This document shows, piece after piece, positions 1 to 11,700 of a stretch of 64,000 bases of DNA (position 1 is its first letter; each line of letters begins with the position of its first letter). Both the position numbers and the translations under genes were made by a program. Under the pieces are notes generated by a model. It was not told the origin of the DNA and ran no database searches. It worked only from the letters and a program-made list of their open reading frames with translations. This DNA is from Dicaeum eximium (taxonomy: Eukaryota; Chordata; Aves; Passeriformes; Dicaeidae): contig VWZP01010273.1 of assembly GCA_013396995.1 (NCBI GenBank), forward strand, positions 1,705,003 through 1,769,002, in the 5' to 3' direction.

Positions 1-1295
1 AGACAGAACTTCTGTCTTCTTTGGTTAGGAACCAAGTGAACTCCAGTTCTTGTCTTCTGGCTGGAGGAAAAAAATCTGATCTAATTCATCAGCTTGACAG
101 AAAATATTTCATGTGGAAGTACTTCTACAGTACCAAATTTCTAAAACTTTCTGTAGTCTCTTTCCTCTTTGGCAACGTGTACAATCATAATTGCATGGCA
201 CAGCCTGTCTTTGTGCCAAAAGGGAGGGACCTGGTGCCACAAAACTACCTTTTTTTATTCCCTAGCTTGCAGCTTCTCCCTGCAACACTGTTCCGACCAT
301 TTTGCTGCCAGGCAAGACTTGGCTCTAAAACTCACTCAAGTGTGATTCAGCATTTAATTGACACACTGGAGCATAAAACCTGAATTTTGCTGGCTTTTCA
401 GTGCATAGCAGAGGTAGTTTCTCTTGTTACAAGGTAGGTCTTGGGTTTATTTATTTTACAGATCAGCGTGATGGGCCAGTTTTGCAGCTGATTGGCATCC
501 AGGGAGCAGAGAGTTCTAGAAGTGCTCAGGACTCATTCAGACCAGAGTGTTAGGGGTGTAACACCAGCCACAGAGAAGGAGATGAAGTACTGCATCTACC
601 TTTTTATACGTATGAAAAATGCATTTTGCATATACTGTGAGTGTTTTTATAAATGAGATGTTGCCATATGAGAGTGGTGCACTTGAATTTCTTCTAAATC
701 TGTTCACATAATAGTTGTATCACAGTTGTGCTACTGGATGGTGTTTCCTGAAGAAAGCTAAAGCTGGTTTTTAGCATGGTTTTTAGGATAATACCAGGCA
801 GGGAAGAGTACATCTGCTCTTCAAGACCATGAAGAAAGACATTAAAAAAGGGAATGGGATCACCTTGGCAGCATTTTGAGTTGTCACAGTGCCCAAGGCT
901 TCAGCAGAGCTCCTGACATTCCCAAGGCAGCAAGGTCATCTTGAAAGCACAATTGCATTTGTCTGGCATTGTTTATGTTAATATCCTGAGAATGACTTGC
1001 ATATTTCAACCTTACAATGAGTTAATCATTAATTAAGATCTTACAAAACCGAAGACAGAAATCAGCAGTCTAGAAAAATAAATTTTCTTGTAAAGTGTAT
1101 GCTTAGAAAAAGTTGTGTAGAATAATTTTAATCTTGGGTAGCTTGGATAAAGGAAAAAAGGAAAGAGCAGAAACACATTTCAATGTGGCACAGTTAATCT
1201 CATTTGGAAAACATTCCTTTTTGTGAAGGTCATGCCTCATGTTTAAACTTCTATAAAGGGCCATGGTTTGCTGGTGGTTTCTTTCTCATCTAAGT
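1..1295. other. Downstream flank of RBM47, no gene seen
   Basis: I see no coding exon, RNA gene or recognisable repeat here. Open frames are short and match nothing I know. The sequence is moderately AT-rich and holds an HNF1-like motif at 1021-1033, listed separately. In other vertebrates CHRNA9 lies on this side of RBM47, so the stretch is probably the intergenic space between them. That placement is inferred from known synteny and is not visible here. Confidence 0.5.
1021..1033 (+). promoter_or_regulatory. HNF1-like palindromic site
   Basis: The sequence GTTAATCATTAAT matches 12 of 13 positions of the HNF1 consensus GTTAATNATTAAC. HNF1 factors drive liver, kidney and gut genes, and RBM47 is expressed in those epithelia in other vertebrates. 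The site lies about 2 kb beyond the presumed RBM47 polyadenylation signal, so a link to this gene is only a guess. AT-rich DNA yields such matches by chance. Confidence 0.25.
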
Positions 1296-1299
1296 GAAT

Positions 1300-2440
1300 A
1301 ATAGAATCATTAAGGTTGGAAAATACCTTTAAAATCTTAGAATCCTGCTAACCCAGCACTGCCATGTTCACTAGTAAAACATGTCCCCAGGTGCCACACC
1401 CATATGCTTTTTTAACACTACCAGGGAATGGTGATTCCACCACTCGCTTGGGCAGCCTTTCCAATGCTTGACCACCCTTTCAGTGAAGAAAATGTTCCTA
1501 ATATCCAGTCTAAATCTCACCTGGCACATCTTCAGGCCATTTCCTCTCGTACTGTTGCTTGTTACCTGGGAGAAGAGACCAACACCCACCTGGTTACAAT
1601 CTCCTTTCAGGCAGTTGCAGAGAGTGATCAGGTCTCACCAGTGCCAGGTACAGGGGGAGCAATCATTGCCCTGGTCCTGCTGGCCACACTATTTCTGACA
1701 CAGGCCAGTATGCTGTTGGCCTTCTTGGCCACCTGGGCACACCCTGGCTCATGCTCAGCAGCTCTCAGACAGCACTCCCAGGTCCTTTTCCACTGGGCAG
1801 CTTTCCAACCACTCTGTCCCAGCCTGTAGCACTGCTTGGGGTTGTTGTGACCCAAGTGCAGGACCTGGCACTTGGCCTTGTTGAACCCCACAGCACTGGC
1901 CTTGGCCCATGGATCCAGCTTGTCCAGGTCCCTCTGCAGCGCCTTCCTGCCCTCCAGCAGATCAACACTCTCACCCAACTTGTTGTCATCCGTGAACTGA
2001 CTGAGGGGCACTCAGTACCCTTGTTCAGGTCATCAACAAAGACATTTAACAGGACTGGGCCCAATACTGAGCCCCAGAGAACACTGCTCTGGACTGGCTG
2101 TCAGCTGGATGTAACTCCATCCATGGATGTGACTCTGGGCTTGGCCATTCCCTTTTTTTACCTAGTGAACGGTATGCTCCTTCATGCCATGGGAAGCCAA
2201 TTTCTCCAGGAGAATATTGTGAGAGACAAAGGCTTCACTAAAACAAAGTTAGACAATTTCCACAGCCTTTCCCTCACCAACTAAGTGGGCCACTCCTGAT
2301 AGTTCCCTGGTTTCTCCTTCCACTCCTTCTTGTAGATAGTTGTCAGATTTGATATCTTCCAGCAACTGGGACCTCTGGTTAGCCAGGACTAGTGCCTCAG
2401 ACTGCTCTTCTCCACAGACTTGGTATTTGCAGCAAATTTT
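1300..2440 (-). mobile_element. CR1 LINE, 5'-truncated, with reverse-transcriptase remnant
   Basis: This is a chicken-repeat-1 (CR1) retrotransposon fragment in reverse orientation. Its 3' end lies at the left, where the plus strand reads AGAATCATTAAGGTTGG, the typical antisense CR1 tail. Moving right come the usual 3' segments, and then reverse-transcriptase coding sequence on the minus strand. Around 1628-2064 the translation includes GPVLLNVFVDDL and a separate FTDDNKLGESVDLLEGR block, matching the CR1 polymerase region, followed by a KAKCQVLHLGHNN-type block. Around 2150-2300 a frame related to the YLDFSKAF motif is visible. Frames are broken by stops and shifts, so the copy is dead. The right boundary is approximate. 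Confidence 0.9.
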
Positions 2441-2944
2441 CTCCAGGTGTGTTTACACCAAGGAAACAGCCAGGGGGTCTAGAGCACTGCAAATGAGGTG
2501 AAGTTTAGCTTTCTGTGTGCTTGAAGCATGGAGCACACTGAAATGAAAAGGAACCAGTTTCCAGTGATCCTGCCTGGCACTGAGGACATACAAGACAGAT
2601 ACAGGAATTTGTACAGTGGGTAGGTGGAAAGCACAGAGAGATCTTAACTCCAGCTCCATCCAAATCTAGCACCGACTTTAAACTGCATGCAAGGAGACAT
2701 TTAGGTTGTTCAGAGGATGCTGGAAGAATGGAGAAATTCCCAATATGTGTGCTGGGAAGATCACTGTCCTCTGCAGGTGGTGGGACAGAGGAGTCAGTGG
2801 GACAGTTCATGTTCCCTCCCCACATGAGCCTGCAGGGATGCTGGCAGCAGTGCTCTGCTCCACTCCTGCCCTGAACACCCACTTCCCAGCTTGGAGGGGA
2901 GCACAGCCTTGTCAGAGTGGGATGTTGTAATGAAGTAACAGTCT
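2441..2944. other. Flank between CR1 and RBM47 3' end
   Basis: No known gene or repeat was recognised. A 149-codon minus-strand open frame at 2505-2954 exists, but it resembles no known protein and starts inside the presumed polyadenylation region of RBM47, so I do not call it a gene. Confidence 0.4.
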
Positions 2945-2961
2945 CTGTTTTCAAAGAATGC

Positions 2962-2967
2962 TTTATT
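2962..2967 (-). terminator. RBM47: Probable RBM47 polyadenylation signal AATAAA
   Basis: The plus strand reads TTTATT, which is AATAAA on the RBM47 strand. I found no other canonical AATAAA on that strand between the stop codon at 5551 and here. Cleavage would fall about 10-30 nt further left, near 2935-2950. The downstream sequence is not strongly GU-rich, so the site is plausible rather than proven. ATTAAA near 5134 or non-canonical signals around 4100-4200 could give shorter 3' UTRs. Confidence 0.5.
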
Positions 2968-3096
2968 CACTACATCCTAGAAATGTACCATAAATGGAGC
3001 AAGAACTAAATAAACTCAGAGGCTTCTGACGATACAGAGAAGAGATACAATAAAATATCTAAAATATCAGCTCTTTTGAGAATAAGGCACACTAGC

Positions 3097-3121
3097 TTTT
3101 TTTTTTATATATATATATATA
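3097..3121. repeat. T-run plus (TA)n microsatellite
   Basis: A run of T is followed directly by about eight TA units. It is a simple repeat inside the probable RBM47 3' UTR and likely varies in length between individuals. Confidence 0.9.
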
Positions 3122-5013
3122 CCTTTTTTTTTCTTAGAATAGTTTGTTCTTAACCTAAAGATGTTCACATTTCAAGTTATTAGACTTACCTCAGTAGTAG
3201 TGTACATGAAATGGTTTAGAAGCAAATGTCAAGACAGGCATGGGCAGGAGGCTCAGCATGACCTGGCTGCCTGCATGCCTGGGTCCTGCCTCCATCCCTG
3301 GGTCCAGCCTGCTGCTACCCTGGCACAGACAGCACCCACTGCTGGCCGGGGACACCTCGCGGTTTTCCCTCACTGGCTCCGTTCTCTTCCTGCCACCTCT
3401 GGGAGTGGCAGGTCCCTTCTCCTGTTGGCAGGGAGCAGATTAGTGGGAAGGGAGCCATCACCCTTCCTCTCTCCTCTGGAGGTCAGCCATGGCATGGGGC
3501 TGGAAGTGGGCCAGCAGAGGCCCAGCCCACTGGACTGCCTTTTCTTGGCCCCAGGGGTGTTTGTGCATGGCCCAGGGACCCGTGCTGGTGTTTAGTGTTG
3601 AGCCAGGTAAGGCCTTAGACTGGAGGACAGGAGGAGGCAGTGCTGGACTCTGGCTGGGGGCTTGCCCCTCGGGCTGTGCCCTGATCTCCTCATCTCTCAC
3701 CCTACACAAGGGCAGGACCTTGGGGCTGAGGTCTGGGTGTGCTTTCAGACGTGCGGGTACAGACAATAAAAGTTTCCTGGGAAGGGGTGTGGAGGGGCAG
3801 AGTCCAACCTAATGGGTAACCTCACAGTGCTTTTGCTAATGGGTCGACAGGGTCAAGGGGAGCTCAGCTTGTCTGAGCAAGAGCACCTAAAATACCACCA
3901 CTCAATTTTGAGGCAAGCAAAAGTGTATTAAAAAGGTTACTTAACTGAGCTTGATGCGGTCTGGAAGTGGTTCAGTTGTCAAAATATGGCCAATGTGAAA
4001 CCCCTTTGGTATGTACTTATACCTCAGAAAGTAAAAGAACATTGTTTACTGACTCTCTGCTTCTCACCTTTTGTCACCAGACTTGTGTTTGCAGAGCTGA
4101 TGCACTTCATACAAAGGGCAAGATATTTTTTTACCATTTTACTCTATTTTACATTCACTGCACTACTAAATAAAAGCCTTTAAACAGGCCACAAAACACT
4201 GCAAGAATATATTTACTTCTCAATAAAACAAACTTCTTTATAACATTGCAATAAAAGGTTTTTGTTTTGTGGCAAACCACATACCATGTAAATTTGCAAC
4301 ATAAAATGACTTTAAAAATGTATATTAAAAGGTATTTACAAGCTCTATGTCTTAAAATCATTGGGTCTAATCACTCCCACCCCTGATGTGCATGTACAAC
4401 TCCAGCTGTGGAGAAGGGGAATTAAGAGTGGAAGGGAGGCTGGGAGGGAGGCTAGCCCTATTTCACTAATTCCAGTATCACTACCATCCCTAGTACCTTT
4501 GAAATTTCTCATGGAACATAATGGAGCAATGGGTAAGTAATGCTAAACAGCCTCTTGGCAAGAGTGTGGCTACTCTTGCTAATAGCAACATACGTTCTCA
4601 GTCACTACAGCATAGACTTCAAAGAATAAAATTAAGAGCATTGAGAAAAAGCCTTGGCTTTATACTGGATGAAGATCTAAGTCAAGACACCTCACGCGAA
4701 ACATCAGCTACTCGTTTTTGTACATGCTGCAACTACAAGTAGCTTCAATAAATAGAAAATCCAGTTGCTAAGGAAAACTTGGAGCCTTTCTTTAGCTAAA
4801 AACAAGCCTGCAAATCACACTGTGAAGAGGTAGGTGTGAGGAGGCTTTTTTTTCTTTTCTCTTTCTTTCAAACAGGCAATATTAGTTACTTGTGATTTCA
4901 AACGAGAATGAGCAGATTGTATTAATGCCAGCACAAAAATGCAGAGGTCTTGCACATTTTTCAAATTGCACTTTCCAGTATAATTTTTAAATAAGATACT
5001 TGTTGTTTTCCTC

Positions 5014-5021
<8 letters not shown>

Positions 5022-5047
<26 letters not shown>

Positions 5048-5048
5048 A
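5022..5048. repeat. (CAAAA)n repeat, GUUUU in RBM47 RNA
   Basis: Five consecutive CAAAA units plus flanking A-runs lie on the plus strand. In the RBM47 transcript this reads as a GUUUU repeat in a U-rich tract, about 500 nt after the stop codon. It is a simple repeat, and such tracts can bind U-rich-specific proteins. Confidence 0.9.
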
Positions 5049-5550
5049 CTAAGGTATGTATTCTTTAAATATTGAATATACTCTTCAAAATATATTGTTA
5101 AAACTTTCCCTAGCTGCTCAGGTGTGCTTTTTAATATATAGCTGATATATTATTAAAGGCACTACAAAATAGACATCTCTGGAGTGCAGAAATTACTAAA
5201 AAATAACCTTCATACCACAAATATATTGAAAATATAACTGCTAAAAAAAAAAGACCCTATGCAACCCCACTACAGTGCGTATAAATGCACGTCAGTGGTG
5301 GGCTGGATGCACTGAGGTCCTTTGGAAATGTATGAATACAGGCATGTTAAATTTTTAAAAATAGCCTAAAAAAGTTAGTGAAAATTTCAAGCATAGAAAA
5401 TATTTCAAATGTTTTTCTATGACATTCTTCACTTTCTGCATTGTTTTACCAAGCCCAAATTTTTACTCTTTCGCAGACAGTTCTTTCTTCATAAATAGTA
5501 AAGTGTTCCTTCAGTGTGTGTTTCTCCACCACCCTCCTCTGCCGACAGTT

Positions 5551-5796
5551 TCAGTACGTCTGGTAGACGTCGTGGATGGGCACCTGGATGGTGGCAGCTG
5601 GGAATGCCGGGGGGATGTAGCCAGCGTATCCTCCATAGGCAGCAGCGGCGGCGGCAGCATTCTTCTGTAGCGTGGCTATTGTTGCTGTGGCCGCGGCGGG
5701 CGCCGCAAACGGCACATAACTTGTCCCGTAAATCCCGGCAGCAGGGATCCGCTGCACACTGGGAGTCATGGTGTACACCGGTGTGATGGGGCGACC
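5551..5796 (-). CDS. RBM47: RBM47 last coding exon: C-terminus and stop
   Basis: This segment encodes residues 514-594 (GRPITPVYTMTPSVQRIPAA at the start, VPIHDVYQTY at the end) followed by TGA at 5553-5551. The acceptor CCTTCCAG ends at 5797. It contains a second alanine tract (NAAAAAAAYGGYAGY) and is GC-rich with many CpGs, unlike the AT-rich UTR that follows. The ending differs from the human one I remember by His instead of Pro four positions before the final YQTY. An ATG inside the exon (VYTM) is internal, not a start. Confidence 0.96.
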   Translation of the reverse strand, partial: GRPITPVYTMTPSVQRIPAAGIYGTSYVPFAAPAAATATIATLQKNAAAAAAAYGGYAGYIPPAFPAATIQVPIHDVYQTY

Positions 5797-8700
5797 CTGG
5801 AAGGAAAGGGTTCAGACCTCAAAAAAAGTACTTTGTTGTTACATCCCGCTTCCATGTCCTGAATGGCAAACCTCTGGAAGGGGAGGAGGTAATGGGGAGG
5901 GCAGGCAGTACGGGCCTTGTGGATTGAGAGTTGGGCTATCATGCGAGGCTGTTCTCTCCCTCACGGTTTGGGTCCCCCATAGTGGGGAAAGCAACGGCCC
6001 AATGTGCAGATGTCTAAGACAGGTCAGATGAACTTCAGGGCTCTTGGGCACTGTGACACCCTCAAGAACATGTCTTGAATGGAAGTGGGGCAAGAGACTA
6101 GGCTTTGCCTCCACACTGGGTATGCATAGCAGGATGTATGGGAAGCTGGAAGTATGGGAACCAGGATTTCTGTGCTGAACTCACCTGGAAGGGAGGAGGG
6201 GTTGAGACAGCTGGTATTACAGCTGCAGCTGCGGCTGCTGCGACAGCTGCTGCACTAGCTGGGTCCTGCTGGACAGCTATAGGGTTGATGATGTGCTCAA
6301 CAGCGTGGATTTTGCCATCCTCCATCATCTTGGCTGGCGGTGCGGCCTGAAACATGGAGTACTGGGCACCAATGGCAGGGATGGCCACTAGGAGAGACCA
6401 GACATGTCAGATACATCGGGAGAGAGTTTACAGGAACTTTTGTTGATGAGCTCTCCTCCCCAGCTGTGCCAACTCTCCAGCAGTGATCCTGTGCTGCTCT
6501 TACCAGGGGAGGTAGCCTTTTGTGCAGGCAGGGGACCTGAGGCACCTCTTCTCTCCCCACTCATTGGAGCACCACAGCTGATTCACAGTGACAGTCTCAG
6601 TGCTGTTTGGTCCAGCATTTGCCCCCATGCTCCTGCCATGAGTATCCTAGGGCCAGAGTCCTCCTGGGGACTGGAAGCTGTAACCCAGATTTACACAACC
6701 CCTTTTGACCACTGCTGTCCTTCCCTCTGGCCAAGAGTGTGGCCTGAACACAAGGGCTAAGAGTGTGTAATGTCCCAGTGAGGTCCCTGCTCCAGCTGTT
6801 GGCGTCAAGGAATATGTAGCTGCCATAGGAAGAGCTGCTCCAGGACAGAAAGATGAGGTTTGTACTAGAGAAGTTACAGGCAGCAATGGGTCTGTTTTAC
6901 ATGTCATCCTTTGGCTAACCCTGTGAAATATAAGCTCTTTTACCAGCATTTCCCAGGACTAGCTTGGCTAAATATGTTTTATTCCCATCTGTCTGCTACA
7001 GGATCAACTGTATCTACTTAATGACATAAAAAAAAAAACCCCAAAACTTCTCTTTAAGTTTCCCTCATGTCGAAAATGGACAACATTATATAATTAGAGC
7101 CATGGTCTTCAGACAAAGGGAGAACACTCTGGTCAGAATAATAGTGTTCAGGATAGTGAGTTTGTACATGGTCCGAAACAGAGCTTCATGTCTTGCTTAG
7201 GGAAGAAACATTCTTTGCTGAACATTCCCAGTAATCACAACTATTCCACGTAGCCTGGCACTGTGCACTCGTGGCCCAGAAAAATCAACTGTATTCTGGG
7301 CTGTTTCAAAAGCAGTGCGGTCAGCAGGTTGAGGGAGGTGATTCTTCCCCTCTATTCTCCAGGTGAGACTCCACCTGGAGTGCTGTGTCCAGTTCTGGGG
7401 CCCCCAATATAAGAAGGATGTGAATCTGTTGGAGCAGGTTCAGAAGATGTTAAATGAGATGGAGAACCTCTGCTGTTAAGTCAGACTGAGAGAGTTGGGG
7501 TTGTTCAGCCTGGAGAAAAGATGCCTTTGTGCTAAAGACCTCTACTGGAGATTTTCAGTACTTAAAGGGGGCCAATAAGAAAGACTTTATGGTAAGGCCT
7601 GTGGTGTTAGGACAAGGGATAACAGTTTTAAACTGAAAAAGGGTTGGGCATAAGAAAGGAATACTCTATAACAAAGGTGATAAGACACTGGACTGGTTGT
7701 TCAGAGAAGTTTTGTGTGCCTCATTATTGGAAGTGTTCAAGTTCAGGTTGGATGGGCCTTTGAGAAACCTGATCTAATTTAGGACATCTCTGCCCATGAC
7801 AGGGGCATTGGATTAGATGATCTTTAAGGTCCCTTCCAATGGAAACCATTCTATGCTGCTATGATTTCCATCACTGCCTCATATTGCACACTTCAGCATT
7901 CAGCTTGCCAGCTTTTTAGTAGTGAGGTCATTTACAAGGAAAACAAAGTAATCAATAAATAATGGATGATGGACTCAGAGGTGATGTTGGCACTTATTGG
8001 AGGTGCAGCCACTAAGCCAGAAACGTAGCCTAACGTACACAGGTTTATTTCTGTGCAACGAAACTTTGCAATGTTAAAGTGTGGAGTTATGCCTGGTGGA
8101 AGGAGGTGACAGAAAGCAGTACTCTTGCTCTGATCCTGGAGACTGCAACAAGGAAGCTGATCAGATATCTTTCAGGCAGAGATGTGTCCTCCACCAATGG
8201 ACTACCACTGTTTCCTCAAGCAGAGACCCCCAGCTCATGAGGATTTCCAGTTCTCCCTTTACAGCAAGTCCACCTGGTCAGGTCAAACCAGTTTTATCTC
8301 AGGTTTAAATATCCTGGAAAATTTCTCACCAAGGCAAAGAACTCACATGCTCCATTCTGCAATAACTTCTGGCAGAAAAACAGTACCAGGCATCTGGGGT
8401 ATTGGGGTGGCCTCCCAGGAGTATTCCAACTATTCGCTAATAAATGAGTTTTAAGGTTGGTGTAAACAGTAGCCAGGAAACTTTGCAGTTAGTACATTTC
8501 TACTCCTCTGTTCTAGTAATGTGCTTTCAAAGTCATACCCCCTTAATAACAGAGGTAACTCTTGCGTGTGGTACCTCTTATTAGATCAGCTGATCTGACT
8601 GAGGAAAACAGACCAGGTTTTGCTTCTGTGCTCAGAGCCATACAATAGGGGAAGGTCTGATAAAAAACCCTGAATCTCAACATGCTTCAAGCATAGAAAC

Positions 8701-11700
8701 ATTTTGACTTGAGCTTCAAGCTTTTGTTTGGCAGTCGAATGAAATACAGACACCACTAATAAGCATGCATCTCCAAGCTCACTTTTCAAGCATCCTTTAG
8801 TAATACCTGGAATACCTAAAGTATCTTTGCAAACACACTTAGTGGTAATATTTTCTGGTGGCGAGTGGGTGGTTTTCTCAGGAAGTCTGATCTTTCTCCA
8901 ACTCTAATCTTAACACCCTTCCTTTGTCTCTAGACTTCTTCTGACATTGTCTCATCCAGTTCTTATGAAGAACTCTTCACAGACTTCATTAGATGCAAGC
9001 TGTAATTTTCACTGGCATAAATGAAACATGCTTTGGGAAACCACAGTAGCTCTATTATTCAGCAATGCTTACATCCTGACATTACAGATTACTTGGAAAG
9101 AGAAATGGAGAAAATACATCAGAACTTCTGCAAGAGAGTTGGTCCCAGTCTCCTTCAAGGACCTTCTTCCTCAGGCTACTTTTACAAATAAAAATATTTC
9201 CAAACAGGATCTTGAGGAATTGCAGAGCTTCAGCTTTCCTCTTGTTCACTTGGGAATGGCAAGGGCTGGGTACTCATCTGACAAAGCGGCAGAAGGAGGC
9301 AATCCCTGCCCCAGCTCTTGGACTGGCTCATCAGAGCCCAGCAGAGATGAGCGGACTCCTGCAGGCACTGCACTGCTGCAAAGATGGACCCTGAGGGCTC
9401 CCTGCCTTGCTCCTTCCCCATGCCATTGATGGAGATGGAGGAGCTTGCCTCAGCCAGGGACTTTCCTGCAATGGGAAAGCCCCAGATCCTTTTCTCAGCC
9501 TCATACCACTGGAGAAATACGAACTAAACAGGGGAGGGCTCCAGCCTGGCTGGAAATCTATGATAGGAATCTCCCAGGGTGAAATTAGCATTGAAGACAT
9601 TAAAAGAGAGGAAGATTGCTCTTAGTCACCATGTTTTGGTGTACATGAGTAGGAGGAAAGGAAAGTCTGCTTCCTCCTAAGCAAATGCAAAAGGTGACAA
9701 GAAGAGTGAGCATTGCTTTAGTCCTTTTTTCTTTGGCCTGAAGAGCACCCAGATATTTGTGTCCTGCTGTGTGTGTCTTGTGTGAAGAAAGTCTGGCCAG
9801 GGCCAGGAGGCACTCAGCACAAGGGAGCACTGAGCCCCAACCCTGGGGCCATCCCTATTGCTGCAGTTGCAGTTGTGGACTGGCTCTGGAGGGTCCTCAC
9901 GTGCTTGAGACAGGGCTTGGAGCAGCCTGCCCACCACCCCTGCTTTCCTCCCTTCCTTACACATACTAACCTGCACCAGGCTTAATGGCCACTGGATTGA
10001 CTGCAGGTAACTCCAAGTTGGGAACCAGTTCATATCCTTTCTCTTGCTGTTTTCCTTTGCCTTCATGGTACCTGCTGTAGATTCCACGGCCGGCAGAGTA
10101 TCCTCCCAGGTAGGAGCCCCTGGGACCCGGAGCTCTGTTGCCAGCTGCACCTCGCCCTCTGCCTCGTATGCTGCCTGCTTATGATAACAACACAGAAGAT
10201 GGTGAATAATGGAGAGTGACAGCCCCGTGGGGAGCATGAGTGACCCTAGGCTGAAATCTGGAGGCTTGCATTTAGAAATGTGGCTCCTGAAGTCAGCATG
10301 ATTGAATCTTAGTGACCCTGCTTAGGAAAACAGAAGTGCCTAAGAGGCATCTGGTAAGCCTATGCTTGTTTAGATTTTGATGCTTGTGAGCATATATATT
10401 AATTGCTCATTTATATTGATGGAACTCTTGTAGCAAGTGCTACAGGTTCAACGCAGTCAGCAGAGAGCGAGGGGATCCTCTGGGTGATTGCATTAGGAAC
10501 AGCTTCTGCTTTCAGCTGTCCTCCAGAGGAGACCCAACTTGTCATCTGGCTGCCATGGGACCCTGCCGAGATGGCACAACATCATACTTGCCCTTTAATC
10601 AACTTTGTCCCACCACTGCGTATATTTTTATTTATGTTGTTTAATTGTTTTCTCTGCTATTTTATTAGGTGCATATAACTAATTTCCAAAAATATTGCCT
10701 TTATTCATCTTAGTGACTCCACATGTGTTATGACAGTACTCTGAATACTGCAGTACTGATATACTCTGTAATGGTCTAATTGAATATTTAGACTGTTACT
10801 CAACTCTGTCATAGTTAATTGCAAGTACAAATCTGGAAATTGAGAAGAAGCTGAAATTCTTGAATGACTAGGGTTAAAAATGCTTCTCAGTTTATGCGGG
10901 TGCTTTAAGAATATATTTATGCTAAATTGCTTCTTCTATGGAAATACACATAAAATTTCAGGAAACTAATTCCTGTAAGTACAGGATAATTGTAATTATA
11001 ATACCAGTTATAGCTGTTAGGGTTTTTTTATGAATAAGTGGTTTTTGGTTAATTTTTAATGACTGTAACCGGTAACTAATTAAGGTATACATAATAAAAT
11101 AATTATTTTTCATTCACGTGATTCCTTCTGCTTGTAGTTCTCAAATGACTATGAAGGACAGCATTACTGTAATTTTAATGTGGAAGGTAAATGATACCTA
11201 GAGAGTTCCTAACTAAGGCTTTCCCTAACCTCCCTCCCTTTGGATAGGTCACCATACCCATGCCACCAAAGCACTCTGTCATAGGATCCAGCTCTTTGAA
11301 AGGAGACATCAGAAGATGGAATTCTTAGACTTGCTCAGACTTAGTACATCACTCATAAAACCCAGATCCCTCTGTTCCCCATCGCATGCTTGGTTTTTTT
11401 TACCTATTCTTAACCATATATTTGATATCTCTCTCATACTATCTTGTACATTTGCAATTATTTATAGATAAATACACTTTGTGTAGTCATAAACTAAAGT
11501 AAGACCAAACAGAAATATGACAAAAAAGCCTGTAAAAGAGTATTAAGAAAAAATTGTATGGCACTAGCTGTCCTTAGGCTGAGGCAGACCTCTGGCACCA
11601 GCCCAAGATCAAACCTGCCCATCACATCCCCTAATTGTGCTTACTAACCTTTCACAAAGTAATCTCTGTTGGGCCCAATCAAGGCATTGTATGGATACCC

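Larger units (their letters stand above)
2945..5550 (-). other. RBM47: Probable RBM47 3' UTR
   Basis: This stretch follows the RBM47 stop codon without a recognisable splice acceptor and ends at the first canonical AATAAA on that strand, giving about 2.6 kb. The half nearest the stop (about 4100-5550) is AT-rich with several U-rich runs on the RNA strand. The far part (about 3240-3820) is GC-richer and looks more like ordinary flank, so the true end could be nearer 4.1 kb. Contained repeats are a TA run near 3106-3121 and a GUUUU repeat (RNA sense) near 5022-5048. Plus-strand frames inside it, such as 3161-3595 and 4521-4742, resemble nothing known. Confidence 0.5.

Noticed and set aside
2505..2954. 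149-codon minus-strand frame beyond RBM47
   Set aside because: It begins in the presumed polyadenylation region, resembles no known protein and has no splice or promoter signal.
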